DNA of 64,000 bases from an uncultured Pelagibacteraceae bacterium (GCA_902587755.1 CACIMN010000002.1:216478-280477); one strand, 5' to 3'; positions 35,041 to 45,398 are shown, counted from the stretch's first letter. The notes: generated by a model not told the origin, from the sequence alone. A program made the numbers and translations.

Positions 35041-36336
35041 TTAATTAATTAAATTATATTGATAATTTCTGGCCTCTATTACTTCTTTAGGTAAATTAAG
35101 ATTAACATCATCTAACTTAATAATTTCATCCTTACTAATGTCTTTTTTTAAAATCGCATTATCAGTAAGACCCAAAGGTAATATTTTTTCTTTTTTTGAT
35201 TTTTCTGAAGTGATCAATTTACCTCTTGCACAAAATCCACCTTCACCATCAAGTTTTTCACCTTTTTTTAAATCTTTTTTTGCAATACTAGCAACTTCGG
35301 CATTATAATTTTTTGTAAAACCAGTTGCTCTATTGTCTAAAGCTATAGAGTATATAGATTGAGCAAGTTCTAATCCAATATAATGATATGGTCTCCATAT
35401 TGCTGAATAATTTCCTGAAGAATCTGTAACCATTCCGTAATCTTTAAAACAATTTTTTACGTATTCGTTCTTTGCTTTTAAAACAATGTAAACTCCCCAT
35501 CTTAAATCATTTTCAATATCTTTTTTTTCTAAATCGATACTTGAAATTACCTCTACCTGGCCTTCACTATCAATTAGTCCTCCATCTTTTTTAGGTATCA
35601 TCTTCTTGGCAATATCATAAACACCAACTGGAGGAAAAGTTAAGCCATTACTTGGACATTTTAGATTTGCAGCATTACTTACTGCACACATTTCTATGGC
35701 TGATTTATCTCCACACAAAAAACTATTAAACATTTTTGGGTTCATTCCAGATTCATTTTCTGCTCTTTCTTTAGTTAAACCATAATGTCCCCAAACTGTA
35801 TCGGGTGTGGAATATTCAAATGTTGGATGATACTTAGTACCTTTTCCCGCACAAATAACCTCAAAACCATTTAACCTTGCCCATTCAATTTGCTCTAAAA
35901 TTAATGAAGGTTGATCACCATATGCCATTGAACAAATAACATTGTAGTTTTTAGCCAAATCTGAAAGATATTTCCCGCATGTAATATCAGCTTCAACATT
36001 CACCAAAATTACATTCTTTTTATTTTTTATTATTTTACATGCATGCACTGTTCCAATAATTGGATTTCCTGTAGCTTCTATAAAAATTTCTATATTTCTA
36101 TCTAAAACTTCATCTAATGAGTTTGAAAAATTTATTTGTTCTGTGGTTTCAGAGCTAAGACCACTATTTAAACAATTTTTTTTAGCTTGAGCAATATTAA
36201 TATCAACAATGCTATCAATTTGTATTTTATCTAAATGATTATATTGTGCCAAAAACATGCTAACAAATTTTCCACATCCAATAAAAGCTATTTTAATTGG
36301 ATCAATTCTGGTCTCTAATTTTGTATGTAAAAACAT
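35041..36336 (-). CDS. COG4091-type NAD(P)-dependent oxidoreductase with SAF domain
   Basis: 431 residues. A Rossmann start IKIAFIGCGKFVSMFLAQY at about residues 16-34 is followed by IFIEATGNPIIGTVHA and VNVEADITCG, the pattern of homoserine-dehydrogenase-like proteins of COG4091. The C-terminal part (about 335-425) has KKDLKKGEKLDGEGGFCARG and LPLGLTDNAILKKDISKDE, an SAF domain. This family is often labelled homoserine dehydrogenase or FlgA-like, but its substrate is not settled. It is followed on the same strand by a gamma-glutamylcyclotransferase-like gene upstream by 6 nt. Confidence 0.65.
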   Translation of the reverse strand: MFLHTKLETRIDPIKIAFIGCGKFVSMFLAQYNHLDKIQIDSIVDINIAQAKKNCLNSGLSSETTEQINFSNSLDEVLDRNIEIFIEATGNPIIGTVHACKIIKNKKNVILVNVEADITCGKYLSDLAKNYNVICSMAYGDQPSLILEQIEWARLNGFEVICAGKGTKYHPTFEYSTPDTVWGHYGLTKERAENESGMNPKMFNSFLCGDKSAIEMCAVSNAANLKCPSNGLTFPPVGVYDIAKKMIPKKDGGLIDSEGQVEVISSIDLEKKDIENDLRWGVYIVLKAKNEYVKNCFKDYGMVTDSSGNYSAIWRPYHYIGLELAQSIYSIALDNRATGFTKNYNAEVASIAKKDLKKGEKLDGEGGFCARGKLITSEKSKKEKILPLGLTDNAILKKDISKDEIIKLDDVNLNLPKEVIEARNYQYNLIN

Positions 36337-36342
36337 TTAAAG

Positions 36343-36744
36343 TTATGTTTGTAACGCTTTAATTAAAAACTTTTTATCAAGTTTACAATCTTGATAACCT
36401 TTTTTTACAACATTTAAATATCTTTCCGTTGGAAATTTGAATTGAGATTTTTTAACCATTGTATAAGTCATCACTTTTTTTCCATAATAATAGAAATAAT
36501 GTTTTTTATATAGGATTGGAAAATCTTCATACACATCTAACTTTTTCTCATCACTTTTAGAAATTTCAAATAAAGCACCAGGTACAATTGAATTTTTTTT
36601 TGCCTCAATATCTGCAGCTCTATATTTGCTTCTAAATGTTAGTTTAAAATCTTTTAAATTTATTTTTTTTAAAAAAATACTGTCCTTACATCTACGTTTC
36701 ATTTGAAAGTGGTGAAGATTACTACCATAAGCAAAATACAACAT
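36343..36744 (-). CDS. Gamma-glutamylcyclotransferase-like protein
   Basis: 133 residues. The nucleotide-free GGCT fold is marked by FAYGSNL at residues 4-10, VPGALFEI at 54-61 and YEDFP with the probable catalytic E73. Family members convert gamma-glutamyl amino acids or glutathione to 5-oxoproline, but several relatives have other amide-cleaving roles. One base is shared with the upstream CinA-like gene, so they form one operon of three with the COG4091 gene. Confidence 0.75.
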   Translation of the reverse strand: MLYFAYGSNLHHFQMKRRCKDSIFLKKINLKDFKLTFRSKYRAADIEAKKNSIVPGALFEISKSDEKKLDVYEDFPILYKKHYFYYYGKKVMTYTMVKKSQFKFPTERYLNVVKKGYQDCKLDKKFLIKALQT

Positions 36745-37493
36745 TAACGATCCACTACTTCTATATTTTTCTCATTTACAAATTTTAAAATTTGAGAATT
36801 ACAACTATTAATTTTACTTTGATCTTCAGATCTAATTACTATTGAAACACCTAATTTTCCAGCATGAAAAAAAGGATAACTACCAATTTCAACATCCTTA
36901 TTATCATTTTGCACTTTAGTTAAAGAGTTAGCTATCTCACTTTCAACTGTTTTTAAACTTATTGTTAGGCTTTTAATAGGTTCTCCACCAACAATTTCAT
37001 TTGTTAAACCTCCTAACATAGATTTCAAAATAGAGGGAACACCAGGTAAAGAAAAAACATTTTCAACATTAAATCCTGGGGCACCACTTGTTGGATTTAA
37101 AATTAATTTTGCATTTTCTGGCATCCATGCCATTTTTTGTCGTCCTTCGTTAAATTCGCCTGGATGATAATATGTGTCTAAAATTTTAAAAGCTTCTTTG
37201 TGAACTTCATATTTTATTCCAAAGGCCTTTGATACAGACTGAGCTGTAATATCATCATGTGTCGGACCAATACCACCAGTTGTAAAAACGTAATCATAAG
37301 TAGATCTAAGAAAATTTAGCGTTTCTACAATTGTATTTTCAATATCTGGAATTACTCTTACTTCAGCAACATTAACACCAATAGAATTTAACCAAATTGC
37401 TAAGGTAGAGGTATTAGTGTCTTGGGTTCGACCAGATAATATCTCATTACCAATAATTAATATTGATGCATTAACTTTTACTTTTTTACTCAT
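36744..37493 (-). CDS. CinA N-terminal-type molybdopterin-binding (MoCF) domain protein
   Basis: 249 residues. ASILIIGNEILSGRTQDTNT at the N-terminus, FTTGGIGPTHDDITAQSVSKAFG, and PENAKLILNPTSGAPGFNVENVFSLPGVP are the MoeA/MogA-like signature of COG1058. Full CinA has a C-terminal deamidase domain of about 160 residues which is missing here, so this is the single-domain form. COG1058 members include ADP-ribose pyrophosphatases linked to NAD recycling. Only 20 nt separate it from the divergent sfsA. Confidence 0.8.
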   Translation of the reverse strand: MSKKVKVNASILIIGNEILSGRTQDTNTSTLAIWLNSIGVNVAEVRVIPDIENTIVETLNFLRSTYDYVFTTGGIGPTHDDITAQSVSKAFGIKYEVHKEAFKILDTYYHPGEFNEGRQKMAWMPENAKLILNPTSGAPGFNVENVFSLPGVPSILKSMLGGLTNEIVGGEPIKSLTISLKTVESEIANSLTKVQNDNKDVEIGSYPFFHAGKLGVSIVIRSEDQSKINSCNSQILKFVNEKNIEVVDR

Positions 37494-37513
37494 ATGAAAT
37501 ATATAATTTAGTA

Positions 37514-38212
37514 ATGGAATTTACCAAGTCTTTAGCAAAAGGCAAACTAATCAAACGTTATAAAAGGTTTTTTACTGATGTAAAACTTGGCAAAGAAATT
37601 GTTACAGCTCATTGTCCTAATACAGGATCGATGAAAGGACTGTTAGATGAAGGCAATGAAGTTTATTTACTTCCTAATAATGATCCAAAGCGAAAACTTA
37701 AGTATGGGCTTGAGATTATAAAATCTAGGAAAAATTTAGTTGGTGTAAACACTCATATGGCAAACAGAATAGTTGAGCATGGTCTTAAAAATAATTTAAT
37801 GGAAGAACTTAAAAATAACGACTCTATAAAACCAGAAGTTTTTTTTAACAAAGAAACTAGATTTGATTTTTTATTAGAAAAAAAGAATCAAAAAACTTTT
37901 GTTGAGGTAAAAAATGTTACATTATTTAGAAATAAAGATACTGCTGAATTTCCAGATGCACCAACAACTAGAGGAATTAAGCATTTATTAACCCTTATTC
38001 ATGCCATAAATAAAGGATATAAAACCTTCTTAATATTTTTAGTTCAAATTCAAAATATGAAATATTTTAAAATAGCTAAAGATATAGACGGAGAATATTA
38101 CAACGCTTACCTAAAAGCTAAAAAAGCTGGTGTAAATTTTTTAGCATATAGATGTGATATAAGTTCTAAAAGAATTTTTATAGATAAGAAATTAAAAATT
38201 ATTAATGACTGA
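37514..38212 (+). CDS. sfsA: Sugar fermentation stimulation protein A homologue
   Basis: 232 residues. The N-terminus AKGKLIKRYKRFFTDVKLG, the HCPNTGSMKGL motif (residues about 34-44), FVEVKNVTL and FPDAPTTRGIKHL all identify SfsA. The C-terminal domain has an EVK pair within a PD-(D/E)XK-like fold and an N-terminal OB fold. DNA binding has been reported in E. coli but its role is still unclear. It is the first gene of a long plus-strand run and overlaps map by 8 nt. Confidence 0.88.
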   Translation: MEFTKSLAKGKLIKRYKRFFTDVKLGKEIVTAHCPNTGSMKGLLDEGNEVYLLPNNDPKRKLKYGLEIIKSRKNLVGVNTHMANRIVEHGLKNNLMEELKNNDSIKPEVFFNKETRFDFLLEKKNQKTFVEVKNVTLFRNKDTAEFPDAPTTRGIKHLLTLIHAINKGYKTFLIFLVQIQNMKYFKIAKDIDGEYYNAYLKAKKAGVNFLAYRCDISSKRIFIDKKLKIIND

Positions 38213-38975
38213 TTATAAAGAGAAATTTGAAAAAATGAGAGTCGCAGGAAATTTAGCTGCAAGAACTTTAGATATGTTAACTAAAAATATAAGAGAAGGC
38301 GTCTCAACAAATTACATTGATAAGTTAGGCTATGAATTTATAAGAGATAATGGTGGATACTCTGCCCCACTATATTATAGAGGTTTTACAAAATCTTTAT
38401 GCACATCTTTAAATCATGTAGTATGTCATGGAATACCATCTGATAGAATTTTACAAGAAGGTGATGCTGTAAATGTAGATGTAACAGCAATTGTTGATGA
38501 TCATTATGGTGATACAAGTAGAATGTTTTGCATTGGAAAAACTTCAATAAAGTTAAACAATCTTATAGACACTACTTACGAGTCAATGATGAGAGCTATC
38601 AAAATTTTAAAACCAGGAATAAAATTAGGAGATATAGGTTATGAGATACAATCTTTTGTAGAAGAAAAAGGTTTTTCAGTCGTTAGAGATTTTTGTGGTC
38701 ATGGAATTAGCACAACTTTTCATGAACCACCAAATATTCTGCATTATGGAACTAAAAATTCTGGAATGGAACTTAATCCTGGAATGACATTTACTATAGA
38801 ACCAATGATTAATTCAGGTAAATATGATGTCAAAATGTTGAATGATGGCTGGACAGCTGTTACAAAAGATAAATCTTTATCTGCACAATTTGAACATACG
38901 TTAGGAATTACTGAAAATGGTTATGAAATCTTTACAGAATCTGCTAAAGGATATTCAAAGCCTCCATACTTATAA
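38205..38975 (+). CDS. map: Methionine aminopeptidase, type I
   Basis: 256 residues. The metal ligands are visible in NVDVTAIVDDHYGDTSRMF (two Asp), the His of FCGHGISTTFHEPPNI, the Glu of FTIEPMI and the final Glu of AQFEHTLGI. NHVVCHGIP also fits. It removes the initiator Met from nascent proteins. There is no N-terminal SH3 or zinc extension. It overlaps sfsA by 8 nt and is followed by purB after 3 nt, an order that seems to be about compaction and not about shared function. Confidence 0.95.
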   Translation: MTDYKEKFEKMRVAGNLAARTLDMLTKNIREGVSTNYIDKLGYEFIRDNGGYSAPLYYRGFTKSLCTSLNHVVCHGIPSDRILQEGDAVNVDVTAIVDDHYGDTSRMFCIGKTSIKLNNLIDTTYESMMRAIKILKPGIKLGDIGYEIQSFVEEKGFSVVRDFCGHGISTTFHEPPNILHYGTKNSGMELNPGMTFTIEPMINSGKYDVKMLNDGWTAVTKDKSLSAQFEHTLGITENGYEIFTESAKGYSKPPYL

Positions 38976-38978
38976 TTA

Positions 38979-40271
38979 ATGATTAAAAGATACTCGCGAA
39001 AAGAATTAACTGACATTTGGTCAGAAGAAAATAAATACAAAATCTGGTTAGATGTTGAAGTTGCAGCAGCTGAAGCAATGGAAAAACTTGGTCAAATTCC
39101 AAGAGGTGTTGCCTCGGTTGTAAGAAAAAAAGCAAAAATTAATGTAAGTAGAATTCATAAAATTGAATCTGAAGTAAAACATGATGTAATAGCATTTCTT
39201 ACTTCTGTTACTGAAAAAGCTGGAATTAAAGCACGTTACCTACATCAAGGAATGACATCATCCGATGTTTTGGATACTACTTTTAATATTCAGTTAGTTC
39301 AATCAGGTAAAATTATTTTAAAAGATATTGACCAGATTTTAAAAGTTTTAAGAAAACAGGCAAAAAAATACAAATTTACACCTTGTATGGGTAGAAGCCA
39401 CGGTATTCATGCTGAGCCAATTACATTCGGTTTAAAATTAGCTTCTTTTTATGAGGAATTTAAAAGAAACAGAAATAGATTAAAAGATGCGATTGATGAA
39501 GTATCAACTTGTGCAATATCTGGTGCAGTTGGAACGTTTGCTAACATTAATCCAAATGTTGAAAAATATGTCGCTAAAAAATTAGGTCTGAAAGTTGAAC
39601 CAATTTCCACACAAGTAATTCCAAGAGATAGACATGCATTTTATTTTTCTGTTTTAGGTATTGTTGCAGGATCTATTGAAAGAGTGGCAGTTGAAATAAG
39701 GCACCTACAACGAACTGAAGTTTATGAAATACAAGAATTTTTTTCTAAAAATCAAAAAGGCTCTTCTGCAATGCCTCATAAAAAAAATCCAATCTTAAGT
39801 GAAAATCTTACTGGTTTAGCTAGGATGGTTAGAAGTACAGTTGTACCAGCACTTGAAAACATAGCACTTTGGCATGAAAGAGACATTTCTCATTCAAGTG
39901 TTGAAAGAAATATTGGACCAGATGCCAATATAACAACTGATTTTGCTTTGGTAAGACTTACAAATATTTTAGATAACATGATTGTATATCCAAAAAAAAT
40001 GCTTGAAAACTTAAATTTAACAAAAGGTTTAATTTTTTCTCAAGAAGTTATGTTAGAATTAACTAAAACAGGTTTAAGCAGAGAAAAATCTTATAGATTG
40101 GTTCAATCTTATGCAAAAAAATGTTTTGCAGAGAATTTAAACCTAATTGACGTCATTTCATCTGATAAGTTTATAACGAATAAAATTTCACAAAAAAAAC
40201 TAAAATCTATATTTAATTATTCTAAACACTTTAAAAACGTAAATTTGATCTTTAGAAGAGTTTTTAAATAA
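38979..40271 (+). CDS. purB: Adenylosuccinate lyase
   Basis: 430 residues. The fumarase/aspartase superfamily signature [10 protein letters not shown] lies at about residue 265, with [12 protein letters not shown] and [14 protein letters not shown] further upstream. It performs two steps of purine synthesis, SAICAR to AICAR and adenylosuccinate to AMP. The length is the usual short (430) type, closer to Bacillus than to the E. coli 456-residue type. It heads the run purB-purC-purS-purQ-purL and shares one base with purC. Confidence 0.96.
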   Translation: MIKRYSRKELTDIWSEENKYKIWLDVEVAAAEAMEKLGQIPRGVASVVRKKAKINVSRIHKIESEVKHDVIAFLTSVTEKAGIKARYLHQGMTSSDVLDTTFNIQLVQSGKIILKDIDQILKVLRKQAKKYKFTPCMGRSHGIHAEPITFGLKLASFYEEFKRNRNRLKDAIDEVSTCAISGAVGTFANINPNVEKYVAKKLGLKVEPISTQVIPRDRHAFYFSVLGIVAGSIERVAVEIRHLQRTEVYEIQEFFSKNQKGSSAMPHKKNPILSENLTGLARMVRSTVVPALENIALWHERDISHSSVERNIGPDANITTDFALVRLTNILDNMIVYPKKMLENLNLTKGLIFSQEVMLELTKTGLSREKSYRLVQSYAKKCFAENLNLIDVISSDKFITNKISQKKLKSIFNYSKHFKNVNLIFRRVFK

Positions 40272-41056
40272 TGAAAAAAGGTAAAAAATTATACGAAGGA
40301 AAAGCTAAAATCATTTATGCAACAAATGATAAAAACTTAGTTATCCAATATTTTAAAGATGATGCTACTGCATTTAATAATCAAAAAAAAACTACCATTG
40401 AAGGTAAAGGTGTACTAAATAACAGAATTTCTGAACACATACTCTCTAACCTCTCTCAAATAGGAATTAAAAATCATTTAGTTAAAAGATTAAATATGCG
40501 CGAGCAAATTATAAAACTTGTAGAAATAATTCCGATCGAATTTATTGTGAGAAATGTTGCAACGGGTTCAATTACTAAAAGATTAGGTATTGAGGATGGC
40601 ACTGTTTTGAAAGAACCGCTAATTGAATACTGCTTAAAGGATGACAAGCTTGGAGATCCATTAATATCAGAAGAGCATATTTTAGCATTTGATTGGGCAT
40701 CAAAAACTGAAATAGATAAAGTTAAAAAAATGATTTTACGAATTAATGATTTTATGATTGGGATGTTTAGGGGTGTTGGAATTAAACTTATTGATTTTAA
40801 ATTAGAATTTGGAAGAATTAAAATTGATGGAAAAAACGAAGTTATTTTAGCAGACGAAATTAGTCCTGATACTTGTAGATTATGGGACAGTATTACAGAA
40901 AAAAAATTGGATAAAGATCGATTTAGAAAAGATCTGGGTAATTTAATCCCAGCCTATACAGAAGTCGCAAAAAGACTTGGTATACTCCATGAACAATCTA
41001 ACGTTTCAGCAGTAAATGTAACTAAATTATCTTCGGTAAAAAGTAAGAAAAAATGA
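40271..41056 (+). CDS. purC: SAICAR synthetase
   Basis: 261 residues. [12 protein letters not shown] is at the N-terminus, [21 protein letters not shown] is in the middle and [15 protein letters not shown] holds the second signature. It condenses CAIR with aspartate using ATP. The tail beyond residue 240 is Ser/Lys-rich and slightly longer than usual. It overlaps purS by 4 nt (ATGA), showing tight translational coupling to the FGAM synthase genes. Confidence 0.96.
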   Translation: MKKGKKLYEGKAKIIYATNDKNLVIQYFKDDATAFNNQKKTTIEGKGVLNNRISEHILSNLSQIGIKNHLVKRLNMREQIIKLVEIIPIEFIVRNVATGSITKRLGIEDGTVLKEPLIEYCLKDDKLGDPLISEEHILAFDWASKTEIDKVKKMILRINDFMIGMFRGVGIKLIDFKLEFGRIKIDGKNEVILADEISPDTCRLWDSITEKKLDKDRFRKDLGNLIPAYTEVAKRLGILHEQSNVSAVNVTKLSSVKSKKK

Positions 41057-41295
41057 AAATTTCAGTAATCATAACTTTAAAAAAAGATGTGCTTGATCCA
41101 CAAGGAAAAGTAATTCATCAAACTCTAGATGGAATGGGTTTTGATGATGTTAATGAAGTTAGACAAGGTAAATATTTTGAAATAGATACTAAAGAAAATG
41201 ATAACGACAAAGCAAAAGCAAAAGTTGAAGAAATGTGTAAAAAACTTTTAGCAAATCTTGTAATAGAAAATTATAAAATTATTGATCTAAATTAA
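41053..41295 (+). CDS. purS: FGAM synthase, small subunit PurS
   Basis: 80 residues. [23 protein letters not shown] and the [17 protein letters not shown] segment match PurS. PurS dimers bridge PurL and PurQ and help channel ammonia. Its presence shows that FGAM synthase here is the three-subunit type of Gram-positives and alphaproteobacteria, not the single large enzyme of enterobacteria. It has 3 nt to purQ and a 4-nt overlap with purC. Confidence 0.95.
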   Translation: MKISVIITLKKDVLDPQGKVIHQTLDGMGFDDVNEVRQGKYFEIDTKENDNDKAKAKVEEMCKKLLANLVIENYKIIDLN

Positions 41296-41298
41296 TTA

Positions 41299-41982
41299 AT
41301 GAAATCATCAGTTATTACTTTTCCTGGTTCAAATTGTGATAGAGACATGGATGTTGCTCTAAAAAAATTTGGATTTAAAAATAAAATGGTTTGGCATGCT
41401 GATACTGAATTGCCAAAAAGTGATTTGGTTGTATTGCCAGGTGGTTTTTCATATGGGGACTACTTAAGATGTGGAAGTATGGCTTCTAAATCAAAAATAA
41501 TGAAATCTGTAATTAATTTTGCAAATTCAGGAGGTATGGTTATGGGTATCTGTAATGGATTTCAAATATTGGTAGAAACTGGTTTGGTTCCAGGTGTTTT
41601 ACTGAGAAACAAATATTTAGAATTTATTTGTAAAAATGTTTTTGTAAAAATTAATGATAAAAAAAATAAATATTTTAAAAATGTTGATAACGAGGTTTTA
41701 GAATTTCATATAGCTCATAATGAAGGAAATTATTTTTGTACTAATGATCAATTAAAAGAAATTGAAGATAATAATCAAATAGCTATTAACTATTGTGATG
41801 AAAATGGAAAAATAGAAGATCAATTTAATCCTAATGGATCCATAAATAATATCGCTGGAATATTTAATAAGGAAAAAAATGTTTTAGGAATGATGCCCCA
41901 CCCTGAAAGAATGATAGATACATCTCTATCTGGTGAAGATGGATCATTATTTTTTAAAAACTTAATAAATAACTTAAAATGA
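41299..41982 (+). CDS. purQ: FGAM synthase, glutaminase subunit PurQ
   Basis: 227 residues with a class I glutamine amidotransferase fold. VLPGGFSYGDYLR is followed by GICNGFQIL with the nucleophile C85, and MMPHPERM supplies the His/Glu. It releases ammonia from glutamine for PurL. It overlaps purL by 4 nt, so the two subunits are made in equal amounts. Confidence 0.97.
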   Translation: MKSSVITFPGSNCDRDMDVALKKFGFKNKMVWHADTELPKSDLVVLPGGFSYGDYLRCGSMASKSKIMKSVINFANSGGMVMGICNGFQILVETGLVPGVLLRNKYLEFICKNVFVKINDKKNKYFKNVDNEVLEFHIAHNEGNYFCTNDQLKEIEDNNQIAINYCDENGKIEDQFNPNGSINNIAGIFNKEKNVLGMMPHPERMIDTSLSGEDGSLFFKNLINNLK

Positions 41983-44171
41983 TTGTAAACGAACAAGTAG
42001 CAGTTGATCATGGCTTAAATAAAGATGAATACGCTAAAATTTGTGATCTGTTAAATAGAACTCCTAATATCACAGAACTAGGTATTTTTTCTGCAATGTG
42101 GAATGAGCATTGTTCTTATAAATCATCTAGATTACATTTAAAAAAACTACCTACTAAAGGAAAAAAGGTTATCCAAGGTCCTGGCGAAAATGCTGGTGTT
42201 ATTGATATTGAGGATAATGATGCAATAGTTTTTAAAATAGAAAGCCACAATCACCCCTCTTTTATTGAACCTTATCAAGGTGCTGCAACTGGTGTTGGAG
42301 GTATAATGAGAGATGTGTTTACAATGGGTGCCAGACCAATAGCAAATTTAAATTCTATCCATTTTGGATCACCACAGCATAAAAAAACTAAAAATTTATT
42401 AAGAGGTGTTGTTCATGGAATAGGTGGTTATGGAAATTGCATGGGTGTTCCTACAATTGCTGGTCAAACAAGTTTTGATAGTTCTTATAACGGAAATATT
42501 TTAGTTAACGCTATGACGTTAGGATTAGTCAAAAAAAATAAGATATTTTACTCAAAAGCAGCAGGTTTAAATAAACCAGTTATTTATGTTGGGTCTAAAA
42601 CTGGAAGAGACGGAATACATGGTGCGAGTATGGCTTCAGCTAGTTTTGATGAAAAAATAGAAGAAAAAAAACCAACGGTTCAAGTTGGAGATCCTTTTAC
42701 AGAAAAACTTTTGCTTGAAGCTTGTTTAGAATTAATGGCTGGAGACTCAATTATAGCGATTCAAGACATGGGCGCTGCAGGATTAACTTCTTCAAGTATT
42801 GAAATGGCTTCAAAAGGAAACCTTGGAATTGAAATTAATTTAAACAAAGTGCCATGTAGAGAAACTAAAATGACTCCTTATGAAATAATGCTTTCAGAGA
42901 GCCAGGAAAGAATGTTGATAGTTTTGGAAAACGGTAAAGAAGAACAAGCAAAAAAAATATTTGATAAATGGAACTTAGATTTTGCTGTAATTGGTAAAAC
43001 TACTAAATCAAAAAGAATAGAACTTTATTTTAATCAAGAAAAGGTTGCGGATATTCCAGTAAATACATTGGTTGAAAAATCTCCTATGTATGATCGAAAG
43101 TGGAAAAAAGCAAAGTTACCTAAAAAAAATAAAATTAAAAAAGAAGATATTAAACATTTAAAAATTATTGATGTATTAAAAAAAATTTTAGCAAACCCAA
43201 ATGTATGTAGTAAAGAATGGATCTGGCAACAGTATGATCATACCGTCATGGGAGATACAATTCAGAAACCTGGTGGTGATGCAGGTGTTATAAGAATTCA
43301 TGGAACAGATAAAGCTGTAGCCGCATCAGTAGACTCCTCTGCAGTTTATTGTTGGGCACATCCTCTAACAGGTGGAAAACAAGTAGTTTGTGAAAGTTTC
43401 AGAAACCTTATATCTGTTGGCGCTAAACCAATTGCTATTACCAATTGTTTAAATTTTGGTAGTCCAGAAAACGATGAAAATATGGGTGAGTTTGTTGAAT
43501 GTGTCCAGGGTATTGGTGAGGCAAGTGATTATTTAAAATTCCCAGTGGTTTCTGGAAATGTATCTTTCTATAACCAAACAAAAGATCAAGGTATAAAGCC
43601 TACACCAGCAATTGGTGGTGTTGGTTTAATAAAGGATTATAAAAATATGATCACTATGGATTTTAAGGAAGTTAATAATCTAGTTTTAGTAATTGGAAAA
43701 ACAGAAGGACATATTGATCAAAGTCTATTCGCAAGAAATATTTTAGATGAGAAAAATGGACCACCACCTGAAATAAATTTATTTAATGAAAAAAACAATG
43801 GAGAAACAGTATTAAAATTGATTGATAATAAATTAATTAAAAGTTCACATGATGTTTCTTTGGGTGGCATAATTACTGCAGTAGCAAAAATGTGTATTAA
43901 AGGAAAAAAAGGCATAAATATTAAAAAACCTAAATATCTTATTAATGAAATGGAATACTTATTTTCTGAAGATCAAGGAAGGTATATTATTGAAATTAAC
44001 AAAAAAGATTTTAAAAAAGTAGCAGATATATTGAATAAAAATGCAGTCCATTTTGATGAACTTGGTACAATTAGTGAAAATGAACTATATATTAACGATA
44101 AGACAAAAGTTACAATTGACGAATTATCAACTTCTAATAAAAGTTGGCTTAGAAACTATATGAGTAAATAA
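41979..44171 (+). CDS. purL: FGAM synthase, large subunit PurL (small form)
   Basis: 730 residues, the small PurL form that needs PurS and PurQ. MWNEHCSYKSSR, ESHNHPSFIEPYQGAATGVGGIMRDVFTMGA and the second-half GGDAGVIRIHG and NCLNFGSPE motifs show the duplicated AIR-synthase fold. It amidates FGAR to FGAM with ATP. It shares one base with bolA. With purB, C, S and Q it supplies five purine steps from this single operon; purF, D, M, N and H are not in the window. Confidence 0.97.
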   Translation: MIVNEQVAVDHGLNKDEYAKICDLLNRTPNITELGIFSAMWNEHCSYKSSRLHLKKLPTKGKKVIQGPGENAGVIDIEDNDAIVFKIESHNHPSFIEPYQGAATGVGGIMRDVFTMGARPIANLNSIHFGSPQHKKTKNLLRGVVHGIGGYGNCMGVPTIAGQTSFDSSYNGNILVNAMTLGLVKKNKIFYSKAAGLNKPVIYVGSKTGRDGIHGASMASASFDEKIEEKKPTVQVGDPFTEKLLLEACLELMAGDSIIAIQDMGAAGLTSSSIEMASKGNLGIEINLNKVPCRETKMTPYEIMLSESQERMLIVLENGKEEQAKKIFDKWNLDFAVIGKTTKSKRIELYFNQEKVADIPVNTLVEKSPMYDRKWKKAKLPKKNKIKKEDIKHLKIIDVLKKILANPNVCSKEWIWQQYDHTVMGDTIQKPGGDAGVIRIHGTDKAVAASVDSSAVYCWAHPLTGGKQVVCESFRNLISVGAKPIAITNCLNFGSPENDENMGEFVECVQGIGEASDYLKFPVVSGNVSFYNQTKDQGIKPTPAIGGVGLIKDYKNMITMDFKEVNNLVLVIGKTEGHIDQSLFARNILDEKNGPPPEINLFNEKNNGETVLKLIDNKLIKSSHDVSLGGIITAVAKMCIKGKKGINIKKPKYLINEMEYLFSEDQGRYIIEINKKDFKKVADILNKNAVHFDELGTISENELYINDKTKVTIDELSTSNKSWLRNYMSK

Positions 44172-44401
44172 TGGCAATGGATTTAAAAGAAATTGAAAAT
44201 TTTATAAAAGAAGCATTGCCAGATGCAGTTATAGAAATCCAAGATTTAGCAGGTGATGGGAATCATTATTCAGCAACTATAACTTCATCTAAATTTTCAG
44301 GTAAAAGTAAAATTGAACAACATAAAATGGTTTATAATTCATTAAAAGGTAGAATGGGAAATGAATTACATGCTTTAGCAATTAAAACAAAGGAGAGTTA
44401 A
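44171..44401 (+). CDS. BolA-family protein
   Basis: 76 residues, one domain. IENFIKEALPDAVIEIQDLAGDGNHYSATITSSKFSGKSKIEQHKMVYNSL matches the BolA class II fold with the conserved His at the end (KIEQHKMVY). It is followed immediately by the CGFS glutaredoxin, the usual partner; together they bind a [2Fe-2S] cluster and act in iron-sulfur delivery or iron sensing. Its start overlaps the purL stop by one base. Confidence 0.9.
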   Translation: MAMDLKEIENFIKEALPDAVIEIQDLAGDGNHYSATITSSKFSGKSKIEQHKMVYNSLKGRMGNELHALAIKTKES

Positions 44402-44740
44402 ATGGATCAACAGACAAATAAATTGATTAAAAATGAAATAGAAAACAACGATGTTTGTTTATTTATGAAAGGTACACCTGACGCTCCACAATGTGGTTTT
44501 TCGATGGCCACTTCTAATATATTAAAAGTTCTTGAAGTAAATTTTAAAGGTGTAAATGTTTTAGAAAATCAAAATTTGAGAGAGGGAATTAAAGTTTTTA
44601 GTGATTGGCCAACTATACCTCAACTTTATGTAAAAAACGAATTTATTGGTGGATGTGATATAGTTAAAGAAATGTATGAGAGTGGTGAACTAACAAAACT
44701 TTTTGAGAGTAAAAATATAAATTTTAAGGCTAAAAGCTAA
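44402..44740 (+). CDS. grxD: Monothiol glutaredoxin, CGFS type
   Basis: 112 residues. The active site is QCGFSMAT with C31, the conserved TPDAPQCGFS and WPTIPQLYVKNEFIGGCDIV are the family hallmarks. It is a single-domain Grx4-type protein that carries [2Fe-2S] clusters, normally in complex with BolA, encoded directly upstream. It ends exactly where the convergent rpsD ends, with no gap. Confidence 0.95.
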   Translation: MDQQTNKLIKNEIENNDVCLFMKGTPDAPQCGFSMATSNILKVLEVNFKGVNVLENQNLREGIKVFSDWPTIPQLYVKNEFIGGCDIVKEMYESGELTKLFESKNINFKAKS

Positions 44741-45358
44741 TTACCTAGAATAGTATTCAATTACTAAATTAGGTTCCATAACAATTGGATATGGAACTTC
44801 CTCAAATTTTGGAACTCTAACAAATTTAAATTTTTTATTTTTTTCATCCATCTGAATATATTCTGGAGTTTCTCTTTCCTTATTCGCAAGAGCAATATCG
44901 ATGATTGCAAGTTGCTTAGATTTGTCTCTTATTTCAATTGAGTCCTCTTCTCTAACTAAATAACTTCCTATGTTTACTTTTTTGCCATTTACTTTGACAT
45001 GACCATGATTAATTAATTGTCTAGCTGAAAAAATTGTTGTTGCAAATTTTGCTCTATAGATCACAGCATCTAATCTTCTTTCTAGAAGTCCGATTAAGTT
45101 TTCACCAGTATCACCTTTAAGCATCACTGCTTTTTTGTAAATATTTCTAAATTGTCTCTCGTTTATATTGCCATAATAAGCTTTTAACTTTTGTTTCGCT
45201 TGAAGTTGAATTCCATAATCGGAGGGTTTTGAGGTTTTGGTTTGGCCATGCTGACCTGGTCCATAAGCTCTAGTATTAAAAGGACTTTTAGGTCTGCCCC
45301 AAAGATTTACTTTTAATCTTCTGTCTACTTTATGCTTAGAGTTTAATCTTTTTGTCAT
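44741..45358 (-). CDS. rpsD: Ribosomal protein S4
   Basis: 205 residues. [22 protein letters not shown] is typical for S4 of the type without zinc cysteines, and the S4 RNA-binding domain is [43 protein letters not shown]4 nucleates 30S assembly and in many bacteria represses the alpha operon. It is separate from the main ribosomal cluster, with its own promoter at 45371-45398, and is convergent with grxD. Confidence 0.98.
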   Translation of the reverse strand: MTKRLNSKHKVDRRLKVNLWGRPKSPFNTRAYGPGQHGQTKTSKPSDYGIQLQAKQKLKAYYGNINERQFRNIYKKAVMLKGDTGENLIGLLERRLDAVIYRAKFATTIFSARQLINHGHVKVNGKKVNIGSYLVREEDSIEIRDKSKQLAIIDIALANKERETPEYIQMDEKNKKFKFVRVPKFEEVPYPIVMEPNLVIEYYSR

Positions 45359-45370
45359 TTAATAATGGGC

Positions 45371-45398
45371 TTTATAAACTTACTCTTAATTTTGTCAA
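45371..45398 (-). promoter_or_regulatory. Predicted promoter of rpsD
   Basis: On the minus strand TTGACA (45398-45393) is followed by a 16-bp spacer and TATAAA (45376-45371). Both boxes are near consensus. The gap to trmJ is only 40 nt and the promoter fills it exactly, which leaves about 13 nt between the -10 and the ATG and so a very short leader, with no space for an S4-binding leader structure. Confidence 0.65.
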
